From the NCBI GenBank assembly GCA_943371425.1, contig CALRUR010000003.1, forward strand, positions 62,001 to 126,000: a stretch of 64,000 bases of DNA, given 5' to 3'. The notes under the pieces were generated by a model. That model did no database searches. It was given only the letters and a program-made list of their open reading frames with translations, and was not told where the DNA came from. This DNA comes from CAJBVG01 sp943371425. Lineage in GTDB: Bacteria; Bacteroidota; Bacteroidia; Sphingobacteriales; Sphingobacteriaceae. Shown one piece after another: positions 27,107 to 35,220 of this stretch (position 1 is its first letter; each line of letters opens with the position of its first letter). The position numbers and the translations under genes were made by a program.

Positions 27107-27823
27107 TTATAACAATTTTCGCAAATACATTTGGATGGTGTTTTCTAGCCCATAATAAAGTGCATCGCAAACGAGCGCATGGCCTATGGAAACTTCTAGT
27201 AAATTGGGTATGTTTTTATTGAAATAGGCTAAATTGTGTAAGTCTAAATCATGCCCTGCATTTAAACCTAAATTTAACTGGGCAGCTTTTTGGGCAGCTA
27301 GTACATAAGGTTCAATGGCTTTTTCTTTATTCTGATGGTAATTTTGAGCATACGATTCAGTATACAACTCAATTCTATCTGTGCCGGTACTCTTTGCAGC
27401 TTCTATCATTTCTACATTAGGATCTACAAAAATAGATACTCTAATTCCTTTAGATTTGAAGGTGCTTATAATTGATTTTAAATACTCTTGATGCTTAATG
27501 GTGTCCCAACCATGGTTAGAGGTTAATTGATTCTCGGCATCGGGTACCAAGGTTACTTGCGCTGGCAAATTGTTCAACACTAGTTCCACAAATTTATCTT
27601 CTTTCGGGTTGCCTTCTATGTTAAACTCTGTTCGTATATTTTTCTTTAACTCATAAACATCGGCATAACGTATATGGCGCTCATCTGGTCTAGGGTGCAC
27701 GGTAATACCTTGAGCCCCGAACGATTCACAATCCATCGCAACTTTTAAAAGATCAGGATTATTGCCGCCTCGTGCATTTCGAAGGGTTGCTATTTTATTG
27801 ATGTTTACAGAGAGGTTTGCCAT
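27107..27823 (-). CDS. pdxJ: Pyridoxine 5'-phosphate synthase
   Basis: A 238-residue PdxJ, which joins 1-deoxyxylulose 5-phosphate and 3-amino-2-oxopropyl phosphate to form pyridoxine 5'-phosphate in the DXP-dependent B6 route. Motifs are LSVNINKIATLRNARGGNNP, GITVHPRPDERHI, ELVLNNLPAQVTLVPD, GTDRIELYTESYA and LNLGLNAGHDLDLHNL. The product is the cofactor of GcvP, IlvE and Kbl also encoded here. Upstream of the ATG lies word-repeat tract C, so the promoter is within or beyond it. Confidence 0.96.
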   Translation of the reverse strand: MANLSVNINKIATLRNARGGNNPDLLKVAMDCESFGAQGITVHPRPDERHIRYADVYELKKNIRTEFNIEGNPKEDKFVELVLNNLPAQVTLVPDAENQLTSNHGWDTIKHQEYLKSIISTFKSKGIRVSIFVDPNVEMIEAAKSTGTDRIELYTESYAQNYHQNKEKAIEPYVLAAQKAAQLNLGLNAGHDLDLHNLAYFNKNIPNLLEVSIGHALVCDALYYGLENTIQMYLRKLL

Positions 27824-27834
27824 TTTGCGAATTT

Positions 27835-27971
27835 ACGATTATACGATTATACGACCATACGACCATACGACCATACGACCATACGACCATACGATTGAAG
27901 TTTTTTGCAAAAATAATCATAATTATTCGAATGTAGCTTTCGTATAATCGTATAGTCGTATAATCGTATAG
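27835..27971. repeat. Word-repeat tract C (ACGATTAT / ACGACCAT words) with inverted partner
   Basis: The left part holds ACGATTAT copies and then five exact tandem copies of ACGACCAT (27851-27890). The right part (27941-27971) is CGTATAATCGTATAGTCG, the reverse complement of the ACGATTATACGA words. The 45 bases between are AT-rich. The two arms can form an imperfect hairpin between the pdxJ start and the serine hydrolase stop. Frames that run through it are repeat-encoded and not genes. Confidence 0.88.
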
Positions 27972-27980
27972 TTGCAAAAG

Positions 27981-29687
27981 TTACAAGCGCTTCGCTTCCA
28001 TTTTCCTGCCTTGTATAAGGAACAAACTTTTTACAGTTCCATCTGCATTAACATTGAAATCAATTTTAGCATCCACTACTTTTAAGAAAAAGTTAGTGTT
28101 TGAAGTTGGGTAAATTTCGAATTTGCTTTGCCCAGTTGCTTGGCAAAAAATACGATCATCTTCAACCGTTACTTCTAAAATAAAATTAGGAGCAAGTTCA
28201 TATTTGCCTATATATGTTTTCAGAATATTAACATCAACTTTTATGCTTGTATTGGCTACAGGCAGAGGAACATTTGTTAATTTACAAACATCTGTAGGGC
28301 CAAATTGTAAAGGATAGGAACTTACTTCGAGTGCATTTACTTTGTTGTTTTTATCGCGCAAGAAAATAAATCGTTGCGAACCATCTTTTATATAAAAGGC
28401 ATCCTTATCGTATGATAAAAGTTCTATTTTAGAACGTCCGGTTCTTTGTATAAAAAGTTTGTCATTTTCAACAGTAATGTATCTGTAAATTTTTTCTTTA
28501 GTAGAATTACTGATTACTCTACCTCCATCAAAATTTACTTCATAACTTCCTATAAAATCATTTAAATTTTGTTGAACATTTTTTACTTCCGGATTGGTAT
28601 CTGGGATGTTAAGAACACTCAAAATAATTTTAGACATACTTGCTGAGGGAGAAATGGTTGTATTATTACTTAATAAAATTATAAAAATCTGATCTTCCTC
28701 AATTCGTGCCGACTCTGATAAGAAACCACCAATAGCACCACCGTGGTTAATAATCGTTTTATTATTCAACTTACTAACGGCCCATCCAAAACCATAATTC
28801 GTAGTTCGATTATCTGTTAATTTATAATCAGTAAATGAAAGTTTTACATTTTCTTTTGAGATAATTTTGCCTTCGCTCAAAGCCTTATGCCATAAATATA
28901 AATCGCCAGTAGTAGAAAGTATATCACCTGCGCCCAAGGGCCAAGTCCAACTGTATTCGGTAGCCTTGCCTACTTTTCCATCATCGTTTGCATCATACCC
29001 ATATGCTCTTTTTCCATAAATTTTTGTGTTACTTCCGAAACTAGTATGCTTCATGCCAGCAACATCAAAAATATTTTTTTGCATAAATTCATGAAGATCG
29101 CTGCCTGTAACTTTTTCAATAATTAAACCGGCTAATACATATCCAGAGTTGGAGTAACTCCAAAAAGTATTAGGCTTAAATAAGAGTGCCGAATCTTCGA
29201 AACATTTTCTAATTTCTTCCTTGGTTTTATCTACTTTATATAAATCTCCAAAACTTTCCATCTCCGTAAAGCTCGAAATGCCAGAGGTATGTGAAAGTAA
29301 ATTTGCGATGGTAATTTTTTCGCCATGGGCATTATAATCGGGTAAATACGTTTTTATATCGGCATCTAATTTTACTTTGCCTAATTCAACTAATTTCAAC
29401 ATGGCTATTGCCGTAAATTGTTTACTAACACTGCCGATTGCAAATATATGGTCAGGTTCTATTTTAATACCGAATTCCATCTCCGACATGCCAATTCCTT
29501 TTTGAACTAAAATTTTATCGCCTTGAGCTATTAAATAAGAAATACCTGGTTGGTCGTCTTTATAGCTTTCTCTTACAATGGCTTCAATTCTCTTAAGTTT
29601 CGCATCGTTTAGGGTAATTTTTTGAGCTTTTAAATTACTTGCTATAAGTAATATTGATAAGCAAAAGATAAAACAGATTTTTTTCAT
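27981..29687 (-). CDS. Serine hydrolase of the class C beta-lactamase family
   Basis: A 568-residue secreted protein (signal peptide FIFCLSILLIASNLKAQ). The beta-lactamase/DD-peptidase-like domain holds the catalytic SxxK in IGSVSKQFTAIA and the YxN in WSYSNSGYVLAGL, with HGGAIGGF near the end of the domain as the third motif. About 200 C-terminal residues form repeated strands (LKTYIGKYELAPNFILEVT; similar IGSYEVNFDGG) typical of the accessory domain seen in such esterases. An upstream in-frame start adds 19 residues before the signal peptide and is rejected. Substrate unknown; resistance activity is not implied. Confidence 0.9.
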   Translation of the reverse strand: MKKICFIFCLSILLIASNLKAQKITLNDAKLKRIEAIVRESYKDDQPGISYLIAQGDKILVQKGIGMSEMEFGIKIEPDHIFAIGSVSKQFTAIAMLKLVELGKVKLDADIKTYLPDYNAHGEKITIANLLSHTSGISSFTEMESFGDLYKVDKTKEEIRKCFEDSALLFKPNTFWSYSNSGYVLAGLIIEKVTGSDLHEFMQKNIFDVAGMKHTSFGSNTKIYGKRAYGYDANDDGKVGKATEYSWTWPLGAGDILSTTGDLYLWHKALSEGKIISKENVKLSFTDYKLTDNRTTNYGFGWAVSKLNNKTIINHGGAIGGFLSESARIEEDQIFIILLSNNTTISPSASMSKIILSVLNIPDTNPEVKNVQQNLNDFIGSYEVNFDGGRVISNSTKEKIYRYITVENDKLFIQRTGRSKIELLSYDKDAFYIKDGSQRFIFLRDKNNKVNALEVSSYPLQFGPTDVCKLTNVPLPVANTSIKVDVNILKTYIGKYELAPNFILEVTVEDDRIFCQATGQSKFEIYPTSNTNFFLKVVDAKIDFNVNADGTVKSLFLIQGRKMEAKRL

Positions 29688-29762
29688 AATCAGGTTAGTT
29701 TTTTTAACTAAATGTAGAAAAAAGAGATGAGATAATAGATTCACGACACGAGATTGTTACGA

Positions 29763-29800
29763 TAAAAAAAATGGGGCAAATCTCTCGATTTACCCCATTT
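29763..29800 (-). terminator. Rho-independent terminator after ahcY
   Basis: AAATGGGGCAAAT (29769-29781) pairs with ATTTACCCCATTT (29788-29800) with one mismatch and a six-base loop, followed on the minus strand by seven T. It lies about 50 bases after the ahcY stop, beyond tract L. Confidence 0.88.
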
Positions 29801-29810
29801 CATATTTTTA

Positions 29811-29857
29811 AATTCTAAAGACTAATGTCTAGTATCTAATATCTAAATATTAGTATC
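29811..29857. repeat. Word-repeat tract L (TCTAATATCTA / AGACTAATGTCT words)
   Basis: A short tract of TCTAA and AGACTAA words that includes the ahcY stop codon. It is the weakest example of the word-repeat class and here is followed by an ordinary T-run terminator. Confidence 0.6.
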
Positions 29858-31157
29858 TGTAAGCATCACCTTTAAATGGTCCGTTTTTAGGAACACCAAT
29901 ATAGTTAGCTTGTTCTTCAGATAATTCTTCTAATTCTACACCAATTTTAGCTAAGTGTAAACGAGCAACTTTTTCATCTAAATGCTTAGGCAAAGTATAT
30001 ACTTTGTTTTCGTAATTAGCAGAATTTGCCCATAACTCTAATTGAGCTAATACTTGGTTTGTGAATGAGTTAGACATTACAAATGATGGGTGACCAGTAG
30101 CACAACCTAAGTTTACTAAACGTCCTTCAGCTAATACAATGATGTCGTTACCGTCAACTGTATATTTATCTACTTGTGGTTTAATTTCAATTTTTGTAGC
30201 ACCGTAGTTTTTGTTTAACCAAGCCATGTCGATTTCGTTATCGAAGTGACCGATGTTACAAACAATCGCTTTGTCTTTCATCATTTTGAAATGCTCGCCA
30301 CGAACAATGTTAAAGTTACCAGTAGCCGTTACTACGATATCAGCTTCAGCAATTGCAGTGTTTAATTTTTTAACTTCATAACCTTCCATTGCAGCTTGTA
30401 AAGCACAAATAGGGTCAATTTCAGTTACAATTACACGTACACCTGCATTTGATAATGAATCTGCAGAACCTTTACCCACATCACCAAAACCACAAACAAC
30501 AGCAACTTTACCAGCCATCATTACGTCTGTAGCTCTACGAATAGCATCTACTAATGATTCGCGGCAACCGTATTTATTATCAAATTTAGATTTAGTTACA
30601 GAATCATTTACGTTAATTGCTGGCATTACTAAAGTGCCATTTTTCATACGATCGTATAAACGTAATACACCTGTTGTAGTTTCTTCCGATAAACCTTTAA
30701 TACCGTCAACTAATTGAGGGAATTTATCGAATACCATGTTAGTTAAATCACCACCATCATCTAATATCATATTTAATGGCTTACGATCTTCACCGAAATA
30801 TAAGGTTTGCTCAATACACCATTCAAATTCTTCTTCGTTCATACCTTTCCAAGCATAAACAGAGATTCCTGCTGCCGCAATAGCTGCTGCTGCATGATCT
30901 TGAGTGGAGAATATGTTACAAGATGACCAAGTAACTTCTGCTCCTAATTCTACTAATGTTTCAATTAACACTGCAGTTTGGATTGTCATGTGTAAACAAC
31001 CTGCAACACGAGCACCTTTTAATGGTTTAGAATTGCCATATTCTGCTCTTAATGCCATTAATCCTGGCATTTCTGCTTCTGCTAATTGGATTTCTTTGCG
31101 ACCCCATTCTGCTAATGAGATGTCTTTAACTTTGTACTTTACGAAGGTATCTACCAT
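29850..31157 (-). CDS. ahcY: Adenosylhomocysteinase
   Basis: A 435-residue S-adenosylhomocysteine hydrolase, which splits the methyltransferase by-product SAH into adenosine and homocysteine. Motifs include LAEAEMPGLMALR, CLHMTIQTAVLIETL, WSSCNIFSTQDHAAAA, the NAD-binding VVCGFGDVGKGSAD, and the C-terminal GPFKGDAYRY. The frame extends 35 codons further upstream, but a promoter at 31188-31219 places the transcript start after those codons and MVDTFVKYKVKD is the family start. It is a single gene with its own promoter and terminator. Confidence 0.97.
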   Translation of the reverse strand: MVDTFVKYKVKDISLAEWGRKEIQLAEAEMPGLMALRAEYGNSKPLKGARVAGCLHMTIQTAVLIETLVELGAEVTWSSCNIFSTQDHAAAAIAAAGISVYAWKGMNEEEFEWCIEQTLYFGEDRKPLNMILDDGGDLTNMVFDKFPQLVDGIKGLSEETTTGVLRLYDRMKNGTLVMPAINVNDSVTKSKFDNKYGCRESLVDAIRRATDVMMAGKVAVVCGFGDVGKGSADSLSNAGVRVIVTEIDPICALQAAMEGYEVKKLNTAIAEADIVVTATGNFNIVRGEHFKMMKDKAIVCNIGHFDNEIDMAWLNKNYGATKIEIKPQVDKYTVDGNDIIVLAEGRLVNLGCATGHPSFVMSNSFTNQVLAQLELWANSANYENKVYTLPKHLDEKVARLHLAKIGVELEELSEEQANYIGVPKNGPFKGDAYRY

Positions 31158-31187
31158 TTTTTTATAAATTTTTCTATTACTGAAACG

Positions 31188-31219
31188 CAAAATTACCCTA
31201 TTGGTTTGTAAATCACAAA
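31188..31219 (-). promoter_or_regulatory. Bacteroidota-type promoter for ahcY
   Basis: On the minus strand TTTG (31219-31216), 20 bases, then TAATTTTG (31195-31188) match the TTTG-N19/20-TAnnTTTG consensus. The transcript would begin about 25 bases before ATG 31157, which fixes the gene start. Confidence 0.7.
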
Positions 31220-31254
31220 AAAATACTTTTATATATCTATGTTTTCCAAACAAA

Positions 31255-31287
31255 TTGCGCATTAAAGAAGTTAAAACACTAAATTTG
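31255..31287 (+). promoter_or_regulatory. Bacteroidota-type promoter for the bacilliredoxin gene
   Basis: TTG (31255-31257), 22 bases, then TAAATTTG (31280-31287) fit TTG-N17/23-TAnnTTTG. The gene's ATG is 30 bases downstream. It is divergent from the ahcY promoter, with about 35 bases between the two -33 boxes. Confidence 0.62.
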
Positions 31288-31317
31288 CATTAATTTAAAT
31301 CAATTATAAATTACATT

Positions 31318-31728
31318 ATGTATCCAGAATATATGGTTGCGCCTATGCGCGAAGAACTTACAAGCGTAGGTTTCGAACAATTAACAACTCCAGAACAAGT
31401 AGATTCGGCTATTTCGGCAGAAGGTACTGTATTAGTTATGGTGAATTCAGTTTGTGGATGTGCAGCAGCAAATGCTCGTCCTGGTGTTAAAATGTCTATT
31501 GATGGTGATAAAAAACCTTCGAAATTAGTAACTGTATTTGCAGGTATGGAAAAAGATGCGGTTGATAAAGCTCGTGCTCATATGTTGCCTTATCCTCCAT
31601 CATCACCAGCCATCGCTTTATTTAAAGATGGTAAATTGGTACACATGATAGAGCGTCGCCATATTGAAGGCCGCCCTGCACAGTTAATTGCAGAAAACTT
31701 AAAGGCTGCTTACGCTGAGTTTTGCTAG
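31318..31728 (+). CDS. BrxA/BrxB family bacilliredoxin
   Basis: A 136-residue bacilliredoxin of the YphP/YqiW type, which removes bacillithiol from protein mixed disulfides. The N-terminus MYPEYMVAPMREEL is characteristic and the CGC active site (Cys46, Cys48) is in NSVCGCAAANARPG. RRHIEGRPAQLIAENL is the conserved C-terminal part. It has its own promoter, faces away from ahcY, and ends before tract D. Together with bshA and the YtxJ-like gene it points to a bacillithiol thiol economy. Confidence 0.93.
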   Translation: MYPEYMVAPMREELTSVGFEQLTTPEQVDSAISAEGTVLVMVNSVCGCAAANARPGVKMSIDGDKKPSKLVTVFAGMEKDAVDKARAHMLPYPPSSPAIALFKDGKLVHMIERRHIEGRPAQLIAENLKAAYAEFC

Positions 31729-31777
31729 TAGCAGAGAGCAGGGGGCTTGGAGCAGTTCATCACGTTTTAATGCAATG

Positions 31778-31857
31778 ATTCGCGAGTTTGACAATTCGCC
31801 AATTCGCCAATTCGCCAATTCGCCAATTCGAAAGTTCGACAATTTGATATTTCGATT
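31778..31857. repeat. Word-repeat tract D (AATTCGCC x4, TTCGAAAGTTCGA words)
   Basis: Four exact tandem copies of AATTCGCC (31793-31824) are flanked by GATTCGCGAGTTTGACAATT on the left and AATTCGAAAGTTCGACAATT on the right, which are imperfect relatives. It fills the convergent junction between the bacilliredoxin gene and cdaA and ends at the cdaA stop. Self-pairing through TTCGAA is possible but a long two-arm hairpin is less clear than in tract B. Confidence 0.85.
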
Positions 31858-32655
31858 CTACCAATTTCCGAACTTACGAATGCTTCGTTCAAGCTCTTCA
31901 GCGCCTACATTGGTTTTAACTTTACCTCTGTTGGCAATTGATATATATCCGGTTTCTTCAGAAATGATAATGGCTATTGCGTCACTTTGTTCAGTAATTC
32001 CAACTGCAGCACGGTGGCGCAATCCTAATTGATCTGGCAGTTCTGTATTATCTGTTAAGGGCAAAATACAACTTGCCGCTTTTAACATTCCATCTGCAAT
32101 TACCACAGCTCCATCATGCAAAGGACTGGTTTTAGCAAAAATAGATTCAAGCAATCGCTTAGAAATTTTTGCATTTATAATTTCACCATTGTTCTGATAT
32201 ACTTGTTCCTCATAGGTTCTTGCAAACACTATTAATGCACCGGTTTTACTTATAGCCATATTGCGGCAAGCTTCTATAATAGGGTAGAGGTTGAGCTGAT
32301 CGGCATCGGCTATTATGGTATTGCCAAGTAAAACCCTCCTCCAAAAACTATTTTTTCTGGAAATCGTGTTTCTGCCTATCAATAATAAAAACCTTCGAAT
32401 TTCTTGTTGAAATACAATAATTAAAGCAATTACTCCAACGCCAATTACCTTATCCAAGATGCCCGAAAGCAATTGCATATTCAAGGCCTTTACACCTATC
32501 CACAATAAATAAATGAGCATTAAGCCAATAAAAATATTGACGGCAATGGTGCCTCTAATTAAATTGTAAATTTGGAAAATTATAAAACCTACCAATACAA
32601 TATCGATTACATCGAATACTCCAATTTTAAATAATCCTAAATCGAATGGTTCCAT
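31858..32655 (-). CDS. cdaA: Diadenylate cyclase (c-di-AMP synthase)
   Basis: A 265-residue CdaA: three N-terminal membrane helices (residues about 10-80, e.g. IDIVLVGFIIFQIYNLI and IGVGVIALIIVFQQEIRRFL) precede a DisA_N cyclase domain with the catalytic LHDGAVVIADG and the GLRHRAAVGITEQSDA motif. It makes cyclic di-AMP from two ATP. It starts two bases from the folP stop, the arrangement common in Bacteroidota. In Firmicutes cdaA is paired with glmM instead. No c-di-AMP phosphodiesterase is recognised in the window beyond the general DHH protein. Confidence 0.95.
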   Translation of the reverse strand: MEPFDLGLFKIGVFDVIDIVLVGFIIFQIYNLIRGTIAVNIFIGLMLIYLLWIGVKALNMQLLSGILDKVIGVGVIALIIVFQQEIRRFLLLIGRNTISRKNSFWRRVLLGNTIIADADQLNLYPIIEACRNMAISKTGALIVFARTYEEQVYQNNGEIINAKISKRLLESIFAKTSPLHDGAVVIADGMLKAASCILPLTDNTELPDQLGLRHRAAVGITEQSDAIAIIISEETGYISIANRGKVKTNVGAEELERSIRKFGNW

Positions 32656-32657
32656 GC

Positions 32658-33527
32658 CTAAAGATACGAATTATGAGATTCATTTAATTTTTCCCAGAGT
32701 TTTACACATTCTACGGCCTCTTTTACATCATGTACTCGTAAGATTTTTGCACCCTTTTCTAATGCAATCATGTTTAAGGCTGTGGTACCATTTAATGCCT
32801 CCTCCGCATTAACATTAAGTGTTTTATAAATCATTGATTTTCTGGAAAGGCCAATTAACATTGGTCTTTTCAATATCTTCAGCTCATCTACATTAGTTAA
32901 GAGTTCGAAATTTTGTTCTATATTTTTTGCAAAACCAAAGCCCGGATCAATTATTATTTTTTCGAAGTTTAGCATATTCAACTTTGTTATTTTTTCTTCA
33001 AAATATTCTATTACCTCTTTTGTAATGTTTTTATATTGATTAAGAGTTTGCATAGTTTGCGGATTGCCTCGCATATGCATCATTATGTACGGACAATTAT
33101 TTCTAACTACTACCTCTAACATCTTTTCATCTAAATTTCCGGCAGAAATATCATTTATGATATCAACCCCACAACCTATACTCTTTTCTGCAATGTTTGC
33201 CCTAAAGGTATCAACAGATAAAATACTACTTGGAAAAAGTGTGGTTAATTGCTTTATTACCCATTCTAAACGCATCCATTCTTCCTCTTCACTAATGTTT
33301 ATAGCGTTTGGCCTCGATGAGTATGCTCCAATATCAAGTATTGCTGCACCCTCTGCTAACATTTTTTCTGCAGTGTTAATAATCTCATTCTCAGTTTGCT
33401 TCCTGCTTGCAGCATAGAAAGAATCGGGAGTAATGTTTAAAATACCCATAACCATCGGTTGGGCAGCCCCAATTGGCTTCCCTTTTATTTCAATGGAATT
33501 TTCGTAAAAAAGCTTATTTTTATGCAC
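32658..33527 (-). CDS. folP: Dihydropteroate synthase
   Basis: A 289-residue dihydropteroate synthase of the folate pathway, joining 6-hydroxymethyl-dihydropterin diphosphate to p-aminobenzoate. Motifs are VMGILNITPDSFYAASR, AAILDIGAYSSRPNA, the SVDTFRANIAEK strand, GCGVDIINDISAG, YIMMHMRGNPQTM, IIIDPGFGFAKN and RPMLIGLSRKSMI. The start is GTG 33527, because the first in-frame Met is within the first motif. It forms an operon with cdaA and faces away from the DUF1599 gene with about 20 bases between starts. Confidence 0.95.
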   Translation of the reverse strand: MHKNKLFYENSIEIKGKPIGAAQPMVMGILNITPDSFYAASRKQTENEIINTAEKMLAEGAAILDIGAYSSRPNAINISEEEEWMRLEWVIKQLTTLFPSSILSVDTFRANIAEKSIGCGVDIINDISAGNLDEKMLEVVVRNNCPYIMMHMRGNPQTMQTLNQYKNITKEVIEYFEEKITKLNMLNFEKIIIDPGFGFAKNIEQNFELLTNVDELKILKRPMLIGLSRKSMIYKTLNVNAEEALNGTTALNMIALEKGAKILRVHDVKEAVECVKLWEKLNESHNSYL

Positions 33528-33547
33528 TTGGTAAAATTATAAAAAAA

Positions 33548-34096
33548 TTGCAGACGAATACATCATTAGAATACGATCAGGTTATACAAGCTTGTAAAGA
33601 TTTGTTTATTAAAAAAACAAAAGATTATGGAACGGCATGGCGAATTTTACGTTTGCCCTCTATTACCGATCAAATATTTATTAAAGCACAACGTGTACGT
33701 ACCTTAGAAGAAAAAAAAATAAGTAAGGTAGATGAAGGAATTATTCCTGAATATGTAGGTATTATTAACTATTGCATCATTGCCATGATACAACTAGATT
33801 TAAAAGAAACCGAAGATTTAGAGCTCGAAGCTTCTAGAGTGAGCAAGTTGTTTGATGATAAAGTGAAAGAAACCAAAGACTTGATGATGGATAAAAACCA
33901 TGATTATGGGGAAGCATGGAGAGAAATGAGGTTAGAATCCTTAACAGATTTAATACTCATGAAATTAATGCGAGTTAAACAAATTGAAGATAACAAAGGC
34001 TCAACGCTCGTATCTGAAGGGGTAGTGGCAAACTACCAAGACATGATGAACTATTCTATTTTTGCACTCATCAAATTAAATTACAATCAACAATAA
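33548..34096 (+). CDS. DUF1599 domain protein (nucleotide-modification-associated)
   Basis: A protein of about 182 residues with two copies of a DUF1599 unit: CKDLFIKKTKDYGTAWRILR followed by LTxQIFIKAQRVRTLEEKK, then KDLMMDKNHDYGEAWREMR followed by LTDLILMKLMRVKQIED. The family is classed as nucleotide-modification-associated, but its reaction is not established. The frame is open further upstream into folP. A TTG at 33548 (reads as MQTNTSLEYDQV) gives the usual family length and avoids the folP overlap. It is followed by the BT_3928-like gene as in other Bacteroidota. Confidence 0.82.
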   Translation: MQTNTSLEYDQVIQACKDLFIKKTKDYGTAWRILRLPSITDQIFIKAQRVRTLEEKKISKVDEGIIPEYVGIINYCIIAMIQLDLKETEDLELEASRVSKLFDDKVKETKDLMMDKNHDYGEAWREMRLESLTDLILMKLMRVKQIEDNKGSTLVSEGVVANYQDMMNYSIFALIKLNYNQQ

Positions 34097-34107
34097 AATA
34101 AATAAAC

Positions 34108-35220
34108 ATGATAACATTTAGTAGATTTTTCGTTGGTATTTTATTTATCATTTCTGGTTTAATAAAGTTAAACGACCCTATTGGTTTTTCTATTAAACTC
34201 GAAGAATATTTTGTAGTATTTGGAATGGATTGGCTAAGTGCATATGCACTTTCTATGTCTGTTATTATTTGCGCTGTGGAAGTAGTGCTAGGTATAGCCT
34301 TGTTGTTTGGCATTATGCAAAAACAACTCTCATGGGTATTGTTATTAATGATTTTATTTTTTACTTGGTTAACTGGTTATTCTGCCGTAACAGGTAAAGT
34401 TACCGATTGTGGTTGCTTTGGAGATGCTATTAAATTAACGCCTTGGCAATCGTTTACCAAAGATGTTATACTTCTAGTTTTTATTACCATTATCTTTTTA
34501 GCTCGAAATAAAATTACATCAAGTTTAAGTTCAGTAAAACAAATATCATACGTAGTTTTAGCTTATGTAATTTCTATGATTGTAGGAATATATTCGGTTA
34601 TGTATTTACCAAGTGTAGATTTTTTACCTTATAAAGTTGGGAATAATATTCCGGAACTAATGATTATTCCAGAAGGTGCAACACCCGATTCTGTTGAAAC
34701 AAAAATGATCTATGAGAAAGATGGAAAGCAGCAATTATTTACCCTAAAAGATTACCCTTGGCAAGACAGTACCTGGAAATGGGTGAAAACAGAAAACGTT
34801 TTAATTAAAGAAGGCTTCCGCCCAAAAATTAAAGATTTGCGCATTGCCGATGCTGATGGAAACGATTATTCGGATGATATTATTAAGTATCCTGATTATT
34901 CTTTGTGGGTAGTTTCATATGATTTAGAAAATACCAACAAAAAAGCGTTCGATAAAATAAAAGAACTTACCACCGGATTAGAGAAAGAGTTTAAGATTAG
35001 GAGCGTAGGGTTAACTTCTTCTAATGATTTAGTAACTGAAAATTTCAGGCACGAAAATAATTTAGCCTTTACTTATTATTATTGTGATGCTACTACCTTA
35101 AAAACAATGGTAAGAGCTAACCCTGGTGTGCTATTGGTGAAAAATGGAACCATAGAAGCTAAATGGTCGCACCGAGGATTACCTTCTTATGATGAATTGA
35201 AAAAATTATTGAAAAACTAA
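34108..35220 (+). CDS. DoxX-like membrane protein of the BT_3928 type
   Basis: A 370-residue protein with four membrane helices at the N-terminus (FFVGILFIISGLIKLND, LSMSVIICAVEVVLGIALLFG, LLLMILFFTWLTGY with DCGCFGD, then VILLVFITIIFLA), one further helix near 150-170, and a large external C-terminal part with a thioredoxin-like LVKNGTIEAKWSHRGLPS end. The DCGCFGD motif is typical of DoxX/MauE-type proteins linked to disulfide chemistry. Function is not established. It overlaps the next gene by one base. Confidence 0.82.
   Translation: MITFSRFFVGILFIISGLIKLNDPIGFSIKLEEYFVVFGMDWLSAYALSMSVIICAVEVVLGIALLFGIMQKQLSWVLLLMILFFTWLTGYSAVTGKVTDCGCFGDAIKLTPWQSFTKDVILLVFITIIFLARNKITSSLSSVKQISYVVLAYVISMIVGIYSVMYLPSVDFLPYKVGNNIPELMIIPEGATPDSVETKMIYEKDGKQQLFTLKDYPWQDSTWKWVKTENVLIKEGFRPKIKDLRIADADGNDYSDDIIKYPDYSLWVVSYDLENTNKKAFDKIKELTTGLEKEFKIRSVGLTSSNDLVTENFRHENNLAFTYYYCDATTLKTMVRANPGVLLVKNGTIEAKWSHRGLPSYDELKKLLKN

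Noticed and set aside
27851..27971. Tandem repeats that look like a CRISPR array
   Set aside because: Units are 8 bases with no spacers between, and no cas genes are near; it is a word-repeat tract.
27762..27977. Open frames of about 60 codons on both strands through tract C
   Set aside because: They read the repeat (for example TTIRPYDH copies) and overlap pdxJ out of frame; no codon logic or start signal.
27981..29687. Beta-lactamase resistance gene
   Set aside because: The SxxK/YxN pattern is shared by many esterases and peptidases, and the long C-terminal domain is unlike class C beta-lactamases.
31775..32032. 85-codon forward frame starting in tract D
   Set aside because: Its N-terminus is the repeat (NSPIRQFANSPIR) and the rest is antisense to cdaA.
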